Source: Paraflavitalea pollutisoli (GTDB lineage Bacteria; Bacteroidota; Bacteroidia; Chitinophagales; Chitinophagaceae). Taken from it: a stretch of 64,000 nt of DNA. The stretch is from contig NZ_JARKMX010000008.1 of assembly GCF_029360705.1 (NCBI RefSeq), positions 186,001-250,000 on the forward strand. The letters are read 5' to 3'. Position numbers and translations under genes: made by a program. Position 1 is the stretch's first letter, and each line of letters opens with the position of its first letter. The notes beneath the pieces are model-generated. The model ran no database searches, was not told the DNA's origin, and saw only the letters and a list, made by a program, of their open reading frames with translations. Shown in pieces: positions 8,609 to 17,731 of this stretch.

Positions 8609-8866
8609 TCAGGTAAAGATGGTGTTCAATTGTTGGGCAAATCCGGCTTCCTGTAGGAGTTGCCGGTAGATCGTTTCCAGCCGGAAGCGCTCCTGCCGCC
8701 GGCCATATTGGTGTATCAACCGGTGACAGACACGCTGCGCCTCCACCTTTTCGGCGAAGGCCTCGTCCACCAGTATCCTGGCCTCAACGGCCTGTGCTTC
8801 GGCTTCCGGCAACTGCCGCAGCAGCCACAGGTCGATCAGACTGATCTCGTTCAGTTCAGGACGCAT
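8609..8866 (-). CDS. Small helical protein between sigma factor and ClpP-like protease
   Basis: An 85-residue, charged, largely helical soluble protein ([23 protein letters not shown] at the start, with a break between helices). No membrane helix. The layout, an acidic N-terminal helix followed by 'xxLPxxEAxxVExRI', resembles the cytoplasmic head of zinc-less anti-sigma factors. It overlaps the sigma gene by 11 bases and abuts clpP. A role as anti-sigma factor or adaptor for the protease fits the position but is not proven. Confidence 0.65.
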   Translation of the reverse strand: MRPELNEISLIDLWLLRQLPEAEAQAVEARILVDEAFAEKVEAQRVCHRLIHQYGRRQERFRLETIYRQLLQEAGFAQQLNTIFT

Positions 8867-9356
8867 ACTCGTTGTTTGATTTTATTTCCTTCCGCACTTT
8901 CTCCAGGCATTTGTACTTCTGTACCGTGGCCGACCGCGTGCCATTGAAGCCAAACCGCCCTGCAATGTCCTGCATCGAGCAATGGTCATAATAGAATGCC
9001 TTCAACAACTCCAGGCATTTCTTCCCGCTTCTCACCAAGGATGCCCGCACGCTTTGCTCCCTTTCCTCCACGCCCCCCTCGGCCGGCTCCGCAGCATCAA
9101 ACGCATCCGGCAACGACACCGTTGCCCCCCGTGCACGCAGCCAGCATATCCTGGCCGTGCCCACGAGGTAAGCCTTCGGCGAGCCATGCAGCTGCAGCCG
9201 CCCTGCTTTCTCCTTTTCCAGGTAGATCAGCAGCGCGTCATGAAAGGCGTCTTTCGCTTCTTCCAATGTCCCGCCTTTCCGGCGGATCATCCGAGCGACG
9301 TCCGGGAAACTGTCCCGGTACAGTTGTATGATGGGATCTTCTGATGGAATGCTCAT
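8856..9356 (-). CDS. ECF-type sigma-70 family RNA polymerase sigma factor
   Basis: A 166-residue protein with sigma region 2 (FPDVARMIRRKGGTLEEAKDAFHDAL...SPKAYLVGTARICWL) and region 4 (KKCLELLKAFYYDHCSMQDIAGRFGF, then SATVQKYKCLEKVRKEI as the recognition helix). A Glu/Ala-rich linker joins them. It is the first gene of a tightly packed minus-strand unit with a small helical protein and a ClpP-like protease. Target promoters are unknown. Confidence 0.85.
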   Translation of the reverse strand: MSIPSEDPIIQLYRDSFPDVARMIRRKGGTLEEAKDAFHDALLIYLEKEKAGRLQLHGSPKAYLVGTARICWLRARGATVSLPDAFDAAEPAEGGVEEREQSVRASLVRSGKKCLELLKAFYYDHCSMQDIAGRFGFNGTRSATVQKYKCLEKVRKEIKSNNEYAS

Positions 9357-9492
9357 TTCAGGTGCCTTTTATAATAAGTGTCTAAAAAGGTAGGAAGATC
9401 ACCTCGGAGCGCAAAAAAAAGCTGAAGAGGGGTAAACAGGGCCCTGGGAAGGGGCTTGTGGCGGCATTTGGAGTTTGGCCGGGGGTAACGTC

Positions 9493-9518
9493 AATAAGAA
9501 ACCCGGCTGTTAACCGGG
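9493..9518 (-). terminator. Terminator downstream of the Lys-rich small protein gene
   Basis: CCCGG / CCGGG stem (9502-9506 with 9514-9518) and 7-base loop. On the minus strand it is followed by TTTCTTATT. It lies 17 bases past the stop at 9536. Confidence 0.65.
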
Positions 9519-9535
9519 CTCTCCATGTTTTAATT

Positions 9536-9628
9536 TTAGCGTCCTTTTTTCTTCGCTGCCTTCTTTTGTGCGGAACTTTTCTTTTTAGTAGGCTTATTCT
9601 TCCTGGGCTCAGCTGTCTTTTTCGACAT
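9536..9628 (-). CDS. Very small lysine-rich basic protein (30 aa)
   Basis: From ATG 9628 the frame encodes 30 residues, of which about half are Lys or Arg (MSKKTAEPRKNKPTKKKSS and on). Such tiny basic, histone-tail-like proteins are common in Chitinophagaceae and may bind nucleic acids. A terminator follows directly, which supports a real transcript. A longer reading frame extends upstream to 9754 but has no coding character. Function unknown. Confidence 0.5.
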   Translation of the reverse strand: MSKKTAEPRKNKPTKKKSSAQKKAAKKKGR

Positions 9629-9956
9629 ACAATTTAATTTTATGGTGTGTGAATTATTACACCTGGCTGCGGGAGCTTTTCCCCGTTTTCTGCTGTCGTC
9701 TTTTTCAAAAGCGGCAACTGTGCAGCCAGCTATAAGCCCGCAAAGATATTCCAATAACGGTAAATATTAGCCCATATTGTTCGAGTAGGACCAGCATTGC
9801 CACTTCCAGCTGCTTTTGTCTCCGGGGGACATTGCCGTAAAGTAGATTACTAAAAGTTAATGAAAGTAAAATAGGTGTTTTAACGGGTAAACGGCGGGTG
9901 AAAGCACGCTTGTATGCAATCTGGTATTTTCTCACATTAGTGTTCCAACCCTCCTT
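9629..9956. other. Intergenic, no supported gene
   Basis: 328 bases between the Lys-rich gene and the methyltransferase gene. Short open frames occur on the minus strand but have no recognisable product. It presumably contains divergent promoters. Confidence 0.5.
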
Positions 9957-10580
9957 ATGTACGAAGAGATCACATTAGCTACCTACAACACCATTGCAGC
10001 CAGCTATGCAACCGATACCATATTTCCCGTATTCAGGTCAATGATCGAAAAATCTGCTGCGCTTTTCCTGGAACTGCTACCCAACCATAACCGGAATAAT
10101 CTTTTAATAGTTGGATCTGGAGATGGAAGAGATGGCTGGCTGTTCAAGGACGCATTCCGCGATATTATTTTATATGATTATTCAACTGCCATGATGGATA
10201 TTGCCCGGGTAAGGCTGCCAGGAGCGCGCTATATAGTCAATGATCTTCGCGATTTACAGTTTCCTGCCAATAGCATTGACGGCGTTTGGGCGAGTACCTG
10301 TCTCTATCACCTGCAAAAGAAACACCTGCCTTCCGTGATTAACCGGATTCAGGGAGCCCTACAGCCGGGTGGACTCTTTTACCTCAATCTTAAAACGGGT
10401 GCTGGCGAACTGCTGGACCCACATCCACCCTCCTATCCACAAGGCGGCGCGCGGTTTTACGCTTTTTATGAGAAAGGGGAAGTCATGGAGCTATTGAAGC
10501 AGTTTGAGGTGTTGCATTACCAGGATGAACATGAATCGCTTACTATCCCATATATGCAAATCATTGTAAAGAAACACTGA
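9957..10580 (+). CDS. Class I SAM-dependent methyltransferase
   Basis: A 207-residue Rossmann-type methyltransferase. Motif I is LLIVGSGDGRDGWLF near residue 50, then an acidic residue after a strand (IILYDYSTAMMDIA), NDLRDLQFPANSIDGVWAS as motifs II/III, and LQPGGLFYLNLKTG downstream. The N-terminus (TYNTIAASYA) is typical of small-molecule methyltransferases. Its stop codon overlaps the ATG of the next gene (TGATG), so it leads a translationally coupled trio with a membrane protein and a nucleotidyltransferase. The substrate is unknown. Confidence 0.85.
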   Translation: MYEEITLATYNTIAASYATDTIFPVFRSMIEKSAALFLELLPNHNRNNLLIVGSGDGRDGWLFKDAFRDIILYDYSTAMMDIARVRLPGARYIVNDLRDLQFPANSIDGVWASTCLYHLQKKHLPSVINRIQGALQPGGLFYLNLKTGAGELLDPHPPSYPQGGARFYAFYEKGEVMELLKQFEVLHYQDEHESLTIPYMQIIVKKH

Positions 10581-11524
10581 TGGCTAACTTCACCATTGAT
10601 CAAACCATATTTTTGTGTGAAACTGAAAAGTTAGGCGAGCATGAATGGAAGGCTGAGATCACCTACATTCAGCGCAATTCTGGCAAAAACTCCCAAACCC
10701 GGCACTATATGGCGCACGGGCCTTCCGAAGAAGCTGCGATCAATCACCTGAAAGCCGACATTCAAACACTATTCCTGATAAGAAACGAACAGATCGGATG
10801 GAAAGATGTCGTGTTTTCGCTATTCAGGTGGGTGCATGCGCGCGGTAAAGTAGCCCCAATGGTTATTCGCTCCATTGTAGTGCTGTTGCTGGCAATGCTG
10901 CTGAGCTTGTTTTTGTTCGACTGGCAGAAGAGTCCGATCCAACATGCGAAGAAAAACATCTCATTCCTGCTTCAGGATGGCAGTGCCCCTCCATTTGCAG
11001 ATACCGCCTTTCTGACAGAACAATTCATAGCCTCAGCGCTGCAAAATACTGATTCTATATTCTGGGCTTCCAACGTAAGTTTCCGGAATCTACAAGTAGG
11101 GAATAAAGCCAATCTGGAAACATTTCTCGCGAAAAAGAAACAGTTCAAACTGGTTTTGCTCGACACTGGTTCTGTACTGGCACACAATGACTATTTGTCG
11201 ACTTTTTCACGCACGGCCAAAAAGCAGGATATTTCTAATACCATCAATAGTTTATTGAACGAAGAAAATGGATCCTTGAAAAAGTATGGAGACAAAAGTA
11301 TACACCAACTTTATCTCTCCGCTTATTCTCCCATTGTTCCTTTGTTGCGGGTAGACGATACGATATATGTATCATTCCCAATACATACTGACGCTCAACG
11401 AAAACAAGGAAATTATGGAGGACCTTATCTGAAATTCCATATTAATTCCCGGTTCGGGGAGATGCTACAGGATCACTTCAAAAACATGATCAATGGACAA
11501 GACACTCGAAGTATCTATCCCTGA
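10580..11524 (+). CDS. Single-pass membrane protein of unknown function
   Basis: A 314-residue protein with a cytoplasmic N-terminal part (about 90 residues), one strong membrane helix at about residues 92-113 (MVIRSIVVLLLAMLLSLFLF) and a 200-residue C-terminal domain presumably outside the inner membrane. It starts on the stop codon of the methyltransferase gene and overlaps the nucleotidyltransferase gene by 32 bases. The architecture resembles a membrane sensor but no named domain is recognised. Confidence 0.7.
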   Translation: MANFTIDQTIFLCETEKLGEHEWKAEITYIQRNSGKNSQTRHYMAHGPSEEAAINHLKADIQTLFLIRNEQIGWKDVVFSLFRWVHARGKVAPMVIRSIVVLLLAMLLSLFLFDWQKSPIQHAKKNISFLLQDGSAPPFADTAFLTEQFIASALQNTDSIFWASNVSFRNLQVGNKANLETFLAKKKQFKLVLLDTGSVLAHNDYLSTFSRTAKKQDISNTINSLLNEENGSLKKYGDKSIHQLYLSAYSPIVPLLRVDDTIYVSFPIHTDAQRKQGNYGGPYLKFHINSRFGEMLQDHFKNMINGQDTRSIYP

Positions 11525-12332
11525 AAAAATGCTTTCGGGGCAACCAGCCATCCAACACATCATCGCAAAATATGCCGGACAGTTTGATGCCGCCTGGGTA
11601 TACGGTAGCTATGCTTTGGGTATCCAAACTAAGGAAAGCGACATCGATATATTGTTTTACCGGGCAGGTATTGAAAAACCCTTTAAAGAAAGCCTGACTC
11701 TTGGTAATACTCCAGTTTCATTGAATTTCTTTGGCAGTAAGAATATTAACAACCGGGAAAATCAAAGGCAGAATGGACTGTATTTTATTACCCGTTTCCT
11801 GGCTCCGACACAGTTCATTGGCGGAAATGCATCAGTGGCAGCTACTATAGAACAACAAAGCTTTATACAAATGCTTTACTGGGTGCAATATTTCCTACAA
11901 CCGCAGGTATCTATCCATGAGCTTAGCAACGGGTGTCTATTGTCTCTAATCTATTTGCTTAAAATCAAGATGCATCAATGTTACCTGATGTACTTCAACG
12001 ACTGGTTTCAATGTCCCCGTTTTACAGTGTTCTGGAATAGCAAGATTGTTACGTTGAAAAGAGTGACCCAGACATATAGGTGTCAACAAGTAGTAACTGA
12101 CCAGCCTCGTCAACACATCGGCTTTGCAAGATTTATTGAATTGCAGGAACTGATAGCCCAATTCTGGAAGTTTAGTTATGCCTTCCGGGATTACGATGAA
12201 ACACACATTTCAGCCTATCACCAGAAACAAATAAAAAGAATTGATGACAGTAGCTGGCCTCAGGTGAACAAGGTGCGTGATCATTTGCTTCAACAATCAT
12301 TGCCATATGGTCTGGTAGGATGTTTACTATAA
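11493..12332 (+). CDS. Nucleotidyltransferase-fold protein
   Basis: A 279-residue protein. The N-terminal domain has the minimal nucleotidyltransferase signature: GSYALGIQTKESDIDILFY near residues 38-56, i.e. GS followed by DxD, which binds Mg-NTP. The C-terminal 150 residues are helical, with several aromatic and cysteine residues, as in antibiotic nucleotidyltransferases or HEPN-paired MNT proteins. It overlaps the preceding gene by 32 bases. It may nucleotidylate a small molecule or a protein; there is no adjacent HEPN gene, so a classical HEPN/MNT toxin-antitoxin is not supported. Confidence 0.75.
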   Translation: MDKTLEVSIPEKMLSGQPAIQHIIAKYAGQFDAAWVYGSYALGIQTKESDIDILFYRAGIEKPFKESLTLGNTPVSLNFFGSKNINNRENQRQNGLYFITRFLAPTQFIGGNASVAATIEQQSFIQMLYWVQYFLQPQVSIHELSNGCLLSLIYLLKIKMHQCYLMYFNDWFQCPRFTVFWNSKIVTLKRVTQTYRCQQVVTDQPRQHIGFARFIELQELIAQFWKFSYAFRDYDETHISAYHQKQIKRIDDSSWPQVNKVRDHLLQQSLPYGLVGCLL

Positions 12333-12626
12333 TTCAGCCCCAGTCCCCTCTTCTAATTATCCCCACAGTAAGATTGTAACATATCTGCATGGTTCCTTGG
12401 TGGATGAAAATAAAGTCACCCCCAATCAGTATCCCTTTTTAATAGCTGCTCTTCGCAAACAGAAAAAAGTTAGTGCAAAAACTTGGTGGTTCTGTAAAAC
12501 TTATCGACTTTTGAGTAGGTCATAAATGACCTGTTTCTTTCAGTCCCAACCACCGCACAGCTGCCGCCCGCAGCGAGATCCTCATGTAGTCATGTCAAAG
12601 GGCTTCATCTAACATACCTATTGCTT
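12333..12626 (+). other. Intergenic with an unexplained open frame
   Basis: 294 bases. A frame open from about 12319 to the stop at 12523-12525 reads plausibly as protein (TYLHGSLVDENKVTPNQYPF, ending KTWWFCKTYRLLSRS) but has no good start codon. It may be the remnant of a gene or a frameshifted extension of the nucleotidyltransferase. No clear terminator is seen. Confidence 0.35.
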
Positions 12627-14048
12627 ATGAGATTGCTCATTTGGTGCCTGCTCCTGCAGGGCATCGGGCTATCGCTTGCCCATGCCCGGCAAATGCCGCC
12701 GTTGTCGGCCTCCATCCGGCCTATGTCTTTTTTGAAGGATTATGCGCATCACGCCGAAAAGATAGCGGGCAAACTGCGGCATAAAAGCCAGCAAGCGTTG
12801 GCCAAAATGTACGACACCGAAAAGCGCATCGCTAAAAAACTCCTGAAAAAGGATTCCGTCGCCGGTAAGGCCCTGGCCCGCCAAATCGAGCAACGCTACC
12901 AACAGTACCGCCGCCTGCTGTCAGACTCCAGCGCCACCGATCCCCTCAGGCGGTATTACCTCCCCGTACTGGATTCTGTAGCGGTAGCCCTTCGACTGCT
13001 GCAGGTGGTAGGTTTGTCCCCTTCGCAGCAGCATTTAGCCGCTCAATTTCAGTCTAACTTTGGCGGGCTGCAGGAGGGTATCACCCGCTCCAATTTGCTG
13101 CAGCAGGCCCTCAGTGAGCGCGTACGGGAGCTACGCGCACAGCTAGCGGAGTTTCCCGGTTTGAAAGAGCTGGGCAAGATCTCCCAAACCGTGTCTTATT
13201 ATAAAGCCACGATTGCCGAATACCGGCTGCTGGTAAACGACCCTGACCGGATGCTATCTAAAATGCTCAGGCTGCTTTCGGAAACAGCGGTTTTCAAACG
13301 CCTGTTCGAGCGCTATTCGATGTTGACTTCGCTGCTGCCGCCAACGCCAGCCAATCTCGTCGATCCACTCCAGACCGGCGGCCTGCAGGTACGCAATGCG
13401 GTAATGACTGGTATCAGCCAGGCCGGCAATAACACCAATCTCCTACAAACGCTGCAGCAGGAAGTGGGCAGAACACCCAATCCCTGGCTGGCAATCAAGG
13501 ATAAAGTGAAGGCGCTACAGAAAGACCGCCACCTGGACGATCCTGCCGATGTGCAGGTGCCCAATCAACAACGGACCAAGTCGCTTTGGCAACGAATTGA
13601 AATTGGTTCGAATGTGCAAACGACCAGGTCGAGTACTTACTTTCCAGTCACCTCCGACCTCGGCCTTTCCATCGGGTTTCGCATCAATGACAAGAGTAGC
13701 GTAGGCATCGGCGGCGCCTATCGCCTTGGCTGGGGCAAAGACTTCCGTCACCTTCAACTATCGCATCAGGGCGTCGGTCTACGCACGTTCATCAACGCCA
13801 AAATAAAAGGGTCTTTCGCTGCCACCGGTGGCTATGAACTCAACTACCAGGAACCATTCGCGGGGCTGCAAGCGATCCCGGATATGCGTACTTGGCGGAA
13901 AAGTGGTCTCGTGGGCATTACCAAAACCGTCGATCTGAAAAGCAAGCTGCTTAAAAAGACACAGGTACAACTATTACTCGATCTTCTATCATTCAATACC
14001 GCTTATCCGCCGATTCTGGTGAGAGTAGGCTACCAATTCACTAAATAA
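12627..14048 (+). CDS. Outer-membrane protein: helical periplasmic part plus C-terminal beta-barrel, RHS-cassette partner
   Basis: A 473-residue protein with signal peptide MRLLIWCLLLQGIGLSLAHA. Residues about 35-300 are almost entirely helical and rich in Leu, Gln and Arg, with coiled-coil character. The last 130 residues alternate polar and hydrophobic residues with Gly and aromatic girdles (TSDLGLSIGFRINDKSSVGI; FINAKIKGSFAATGGYELNY) and end in YQFTK, as in outer-membrane barrels. It lies 14 bases before the RHS-like gene pair. It may display or export the RHS proteins; that is inference from position. ATG 12627 chosen over TTG 12621 because it begins the signal peptide. Confidence 0.7.
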   Translation: MRLLIWCLLLQGIGLSLAHARQMPPLSASIRPMSFLKDYAHHAEKIAGKLRHKSQQALAKMYDTEKRIAKKLLKKDSVAGKALARQIEQRYQQYRRLLSDSSATDPLRRYYLPVLDSVAVALRLLQVVGLSPSQQHLAAQFQSNFGGLQEGITRSNLLQQALSERVRELRAQLAEFPGLKELGKISQTVSYYKATIAEYRLLVNDPDRMLSKMLRLLSETAVFKRLFERYSMLTSLLPPTPANLVDPLQTGGLQVRNAVMTGISQAGNNTNLLQTLQQEVGRTPNPWLAIKDKVKALQKDRHLDDPADVQVPNQQRTKSLWQRIEIGSNVQTTRSSTYFPVTSDLGLSIGFRINDKSSVGIGGAYRLGWGKDFRHLQLSHQGVGLRTFINAKIKGSFAATGGYELNYQEPFAGLQAIPDMRTWRKSGLVGITKTVDLKSKLLKKTQVQLLLDLLSFNTAYPPILVRVGYQFTK

Positions 14049-14062
14049 ACCATATAGAAACC

Positions 14063-17000
14063 ATGCGACGCACCTTGTTGCCCCTCTTAACGGTGGCGGC
14101 CCTGGCAGGCTATGCCCAGGTCCCGGAGTCTCCGCAGGCGCTACCGTCGCCCAATGCATTTGCCTTTATGCAGGTAAAGAAAATACCTGTGTCCTATCAC
14201 ACCGGGCTGCCCAATATCGAGGTACCCTTGCACCAGGTCAGCTATGGCGGACAGGCGATCAATCTATCGCTCACCTATAGCGCCTCGGGCTTTATGCCCG
14301 AACAACACGCTTCTACGGTGGGTACCAACTGGAGCCTGCACGCAGGCGGTATGGTCACCCGGAAAGTCAACAAGTTGGTAGATGAATATTCCCTGGCCTA
14401 TAGAGACGTCGCCCATCCTGCCAACACCACTCCGGTGATGTATGACCTCGGCTGGCTCAAGCGATCCACCGCTACACCTTTTTCCTACAACCTCGATTTT
14501 TTGACGCAGGGTGCTTATCACTGGGTCGATGTGGCCTTTAATTCCAACGCCCCTCAATTCGCCAAATATCCCTGGCCCCTTCCCTATCGGGGCGATTTTC
14601 TGGGGGCGAGTTGTGTCAATACTTCGAGGTGGTTTCGCTTTCAACTGGTCAGCTTTGGATACGATACGCGCTATCAGGGTACCCTCGACGTAGAACGGGA
14701 TGAATTCTCCTTCAGCATGTTTGGGTACAGTGGCAAGTTCTACTTCAACGACTCTTCCGATGTGGTGGTCGTTGCTGATAAGAAATTTAAAGTCACGCGT
14801 ATCCCCGGTGAAATACCGCTTCCAGCTGGTCTTCTGCAACCCAACAGCGATCCCAATGCAGGCGCCACCTGTCCCCAATGGATGCTGGGCATGAGCCCCT
14901 ATGATGCGCTGAACACTTATCCCAATACGATCGCCGGCTTTACGATCGAAGCGGAAGATGGCACCAAATTCTACTTTGGCAATCACCAACCGGGACAGGA
15001 TGCTATAGAGTATTCGATCGGTGAGAACTACCGGCCCGGCCAGTCGGGCCATGGCTTGCAAAACTATGCGGAACACTGGATTGCCAATGGATGGCACCTG
15101 ACGGCTGTTCGCTTTCGGGATGGCAGGGTGCTCTCCTACGACTACGAGCGTGGCGAATACAACCGGGTGATGTATCATAGTGAACAAGTCATTACGGTTG
15201 TTCAGCACAGCTCTTCCCCTACCTGCGGTAATGCCACCAGTATTCCGGGCGCTGCCGGTCAGCTCACCAATGCCAAGATCATCAGTCCCGTATACCTGAA
15301 GCATATCTATGGCGATATGATCGAGGCCGACTTCTCTTATTCCAACACCAATGAGTCGAACGTGCTCACCCAAAACGCCGTCCAAAACTTCCAATGGAAG
15401 AAACTGGACACCGTCTCTATCAAAGATTACCATGGCAACACGTTCAAATGGGTGCTGACCTATGATCCGCTGTCCAGCTGGTCGCAGCGGTTATTCTTGG
15501 GCCGGGTAGAGAAATTCGATCCGGTCGGCGTTACCACTGGGGAGCGATACGGGCTGCAGTATAATAACAGCCTCGCCTTGCCCAATTACAACGAAGGCAA
15601 AAATGATCACTGGGGCTATTGGAACAATGTGGCATCGGGTTCTATCGTTGGCCTCACCAATGCACAGCTGGGCACGTTACGCGCGCCCTCGCTGCCCCAT
15701 ACCGCCGCCGGCATGTTGAACGCCATTACTTATCCTACAGGTACTAAAAGGCGTTTTACCTACGAGCTGAACACTTGCAGGAAGGTCGTAAAAGCAGAGC
15801 GCATGCTGGGCGTGGATTCGTTGCCGGCCAACGTCCTCACCGGCGGCCTGCGCATCGCCGCCATTCAAACGGTAGACACCGTTACGGGTGTCTCCAACAC
15901 GATGAAGTATTATTATGTCAATAGCTACGATCCCTCGCTGTCGCCGGCACAAAATGCGGCCCTGCCGTCGAGCGGGGTCAGAAACGTGTACGATTATATT
16001 TACCACTGGAGCGGTGTGATCGGTAATTTTTATGAGGCGCTGTACCCTACCTGTCTGCGCGACCTGGAGTTCTCCATCAGCAGCCAGCAGCCGCTCTATA
16101 CCACCCTCGATGCCTACCATATTGGCTACAGCACGGTCGTGGAGGTGCGGCAGGACTCTGCCTATACCGTTCGCCGGTATACCAACCATGATAACGGTCA
16201 CCCCGATGACAGCCTGGTGCAAAGCATCAATGCGTTTCCCTCCCCCTATCGTCAATTCTCCTCCCGCGCCCTGGAAAGGGGCAAGGAGTATTTTGAAGGG
16301 CTCTATACGAAAACCGGTAAGCTGGTCAAAAGCACCGAGACGGAATACGCCATCGTACCCGCCCAAGCTGGAGCTGGGCTGAAAACCTATATGGATAACT
16401 GGTCGGCCAATATCTTCGATATATCCAACGGGAATGGCCAGGTGACTGCCTGGGTCGGCAGACCGGGAACCTATGTATTCAGCGACCGCTTTAAAACCTA
16501 TACCTATGCCTACCTGCCGATCAAAACCACCACTTACCAGTACCAGGACAATGCGAATACTTACCTGACGTCGGTGCAGGAAACCGAATACGGTAACCCG
16601 GCGCACTGGCAACCCACACTGGTTCGGCAGTACCACAGCAACGGTAAGATCGCGGAACAGGTCACCAAATATCCGCTGGACTATCCGGCCACGTTTGTCA
16701 CCGACCGCTTTACCAACACCTATTGGCTCAATGTGCCGGTCGAAAAGATCAACCTCCTCAAAGACTCCGCTACGGCCCCCGCCAGGGTGACCAGCGCTGA
16801 GCTGAATGAAATGGCGCTCTTCCCACACTTCACGGCTGGTCCGGCAGTGCCCATGAACGTTTGGCAGCTGCAGCTGGCCTCTCCTATCTTATTATCGTCC
16901 ATGACCACCACGGTGCCGGTGACCTATGACTATACCGGTACTACCTGGAAAACTGCCTGGACCAAGGACCCTCGTTACAAGCTGGTCAGGTTCAATAGCC

Positions 17001-17713
17001 GTTGGGATTCTGTCTATAATAAGCTGGAGGAGCGATCAGCCGACGGACAACGTACCCGCACCTTCATGGGCTACCGCGGTCTGTTGCCGCTAGGCGTTAG
17101 TACCACCGGTGCCCTTGATTACTGGCATGCTTCGGTCACCAGCTTTGAGACGATGACCTTCCGCACCCCGTTTGATTACGCTACGGTGCAAACGGTTCCG
17201 GATGGTGCCGACTTTATGTACCTGGGTACCCGTGATACGACAGTTGCGTATACCGGCAAGTCCTCTTTTTCCGGCAGACTCCTTATGCGGGAACGTCCTT
17301 TCCTGGCAGCCCATATCTACATCGCCATCAAAAACGGTGGCAATATGCCCTTCTTTGAACGGTACGACTGGACAACCGGTGTCTTCACACCCATCTCCCA
17401 TGCTACGCCCGATACCATCAAGAAAACAAGCGACTGGACGGTGCTGCGCTATTCGATGGGCAATGGCAGCATACAGTTGTGCATCAACAGTAATGGCAAC
17501 CTTATCGACGATGTGCGGATCACTTCCGTGTCCCCCAACCTGCGCTTCAATACGATTACTTATGTAAACGGCAGGCAGACGGAAGTGATGGATCGCTTCT
17601 ACAACCGGGTGCGGTATGAATACGATGCGACCGGCCGGGTGATCCGCATCCGCGACGACAAAGGCAATATCACCGAGCAAAAAGAGTACAAGTTTCGAAC
17701 CCCGGTATTCTAA
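14063..17713 (+). CDS. Giant secreted RHS/YD-repeat-like shell protein
   Basis: A 1216-residue exported protein with signal peptide MRRTLLPLLTVAALAGYAQ. An N-terminal SpvB/TcaB-like start (SYHTGLPNIEVPLHQVSYGG; LTYSASGFMPEQHASTVGTN) is followed by many Tyr-Asp-type repeats (LSYDYERGEYN, FTYELNTC) and it ends with two repeats of RHS type (VRYEYDATGRVIRIRDDKGN). It lacks the RHS core with toxin junction that the following gene has. The two are 18 bases apart and clearly one operon. It probably forms a beta-shell that accompanies the toxin protein, or an adhesin. Base and codon use match the neighbours. Confidence 0.8.
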   Translation: MRRTLLPLLTVAALAGYAQVPESPQALPSPNAFAFMQVKKIPVSYHTGLPNIEVPLHQVSYGGQAINLSLTYSASGFMPEQHASTVGTNWSLHAGGMVTRKVNKLVDEYSLAYRDVAHPANTTPVMYDLGWLKRSTATPFSYNLDFLTQGAYHWVDVAFNSNAPQFAKYPWPLPYRGDFLGASCVNTSRWFRFQLVSFGYDTRYQGTLDVERDEFSFSMFGYSGKFYFNDSSDVVVVADKKFKVTRIPGEIPLPAGLLQPNSDPNAGATCPQWMLGMSPYDALNTYPNTIAGFTIEAEDGTKFYFGNHQPGQDAIEYSIGENYRPGQSGHGLQNYAEHWIANGWHLTAVRFRDGRVLSYDYERGEYNRVMYHSEQVITVVQHSSSPTCGNATSIPGAAGQLTNAKIISPVYLKHIYGDMIEADFSYSNTNESNVLTQNAVQNFQWKKLDTVSIKDYHGNTFKWVLTYDPLSSWSQRLFLGRVEKFDPVGVTTGERYGLQYNNSLALPNYNEGKNDHWGYWNNVASGSIVGLTNAQLGTLRAPSLPHTAAGMLNAITYPTGTKRRFTYELNTCRKVVKAERMLGVDSLPANVLTGGLRIAAIQTVDTVTGVSNTMKYYYVNSYDPSLSPAQNAALPSSGVRNVYDYIYHWSGVIGNFYEALYPTCLRDLEFSISSQQPLYTTLDAYHIGYSTVVEVRQDSAYTVRRYTNHDNGHPDDSLVQSINAFPSPYRQFSSRALERGKEYFEGLYTKTGKLVKSTETEYAIVPAQAGAGLKTYMDNWSANIFDISNGNGQVTAWVGRPGTYVFSDRFKTYTYAYLPIKTTTYQYQDNANTYLTSVQETEYGNPAHWQPTLVRQYHSNGKIAEQVTKYPLDYPATFVTDRFTNTYWLNVPVEKINLLKDSATAPARVTSAELNEMALFPHFTAGPAVPMNVWQLQLASPILLSSMTTTVPVTYDYTGTTWKTAWTKDPRYKLVRFNSRWDSVYNKLEERSADGQRTRTFMGYRGLLPLGVSTTGALDYWHASVTSFETMTFRTPFDYATVQTVPDGADFMYLGTRDTTVAYTGKSSFSGRLLMRERPFLAAHIYIAIKNGGNMPFFERYDWTTGVFTPISHATPDTIKKTSDWTVLRYSMGNGSIQLCINSNGNLIDDVRITSVSPNLRFNTITYVNGRQTEVMDRFYNRVRYEYDATGRVIRIRDDKGNITEQKEYKFRTPVF

Positions 17714-17731
17714 TCAATAAAACAATCCACC

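Noticed and set aside
9705-9935. 76-codon minus-strand frame in the gap before the methyltransferase
   Set aside because: No signal, motif or coding character.
11493-12332. Reading the nucleotidyltransferase as part of a HEPN/MNT toxin-antitoxin pair
   Set aside because: No adjacent HEPN gene; the neighbours are a methyltransferase and a membrane protein, and the C-terminal domain is longer than in MNT antitoxins.
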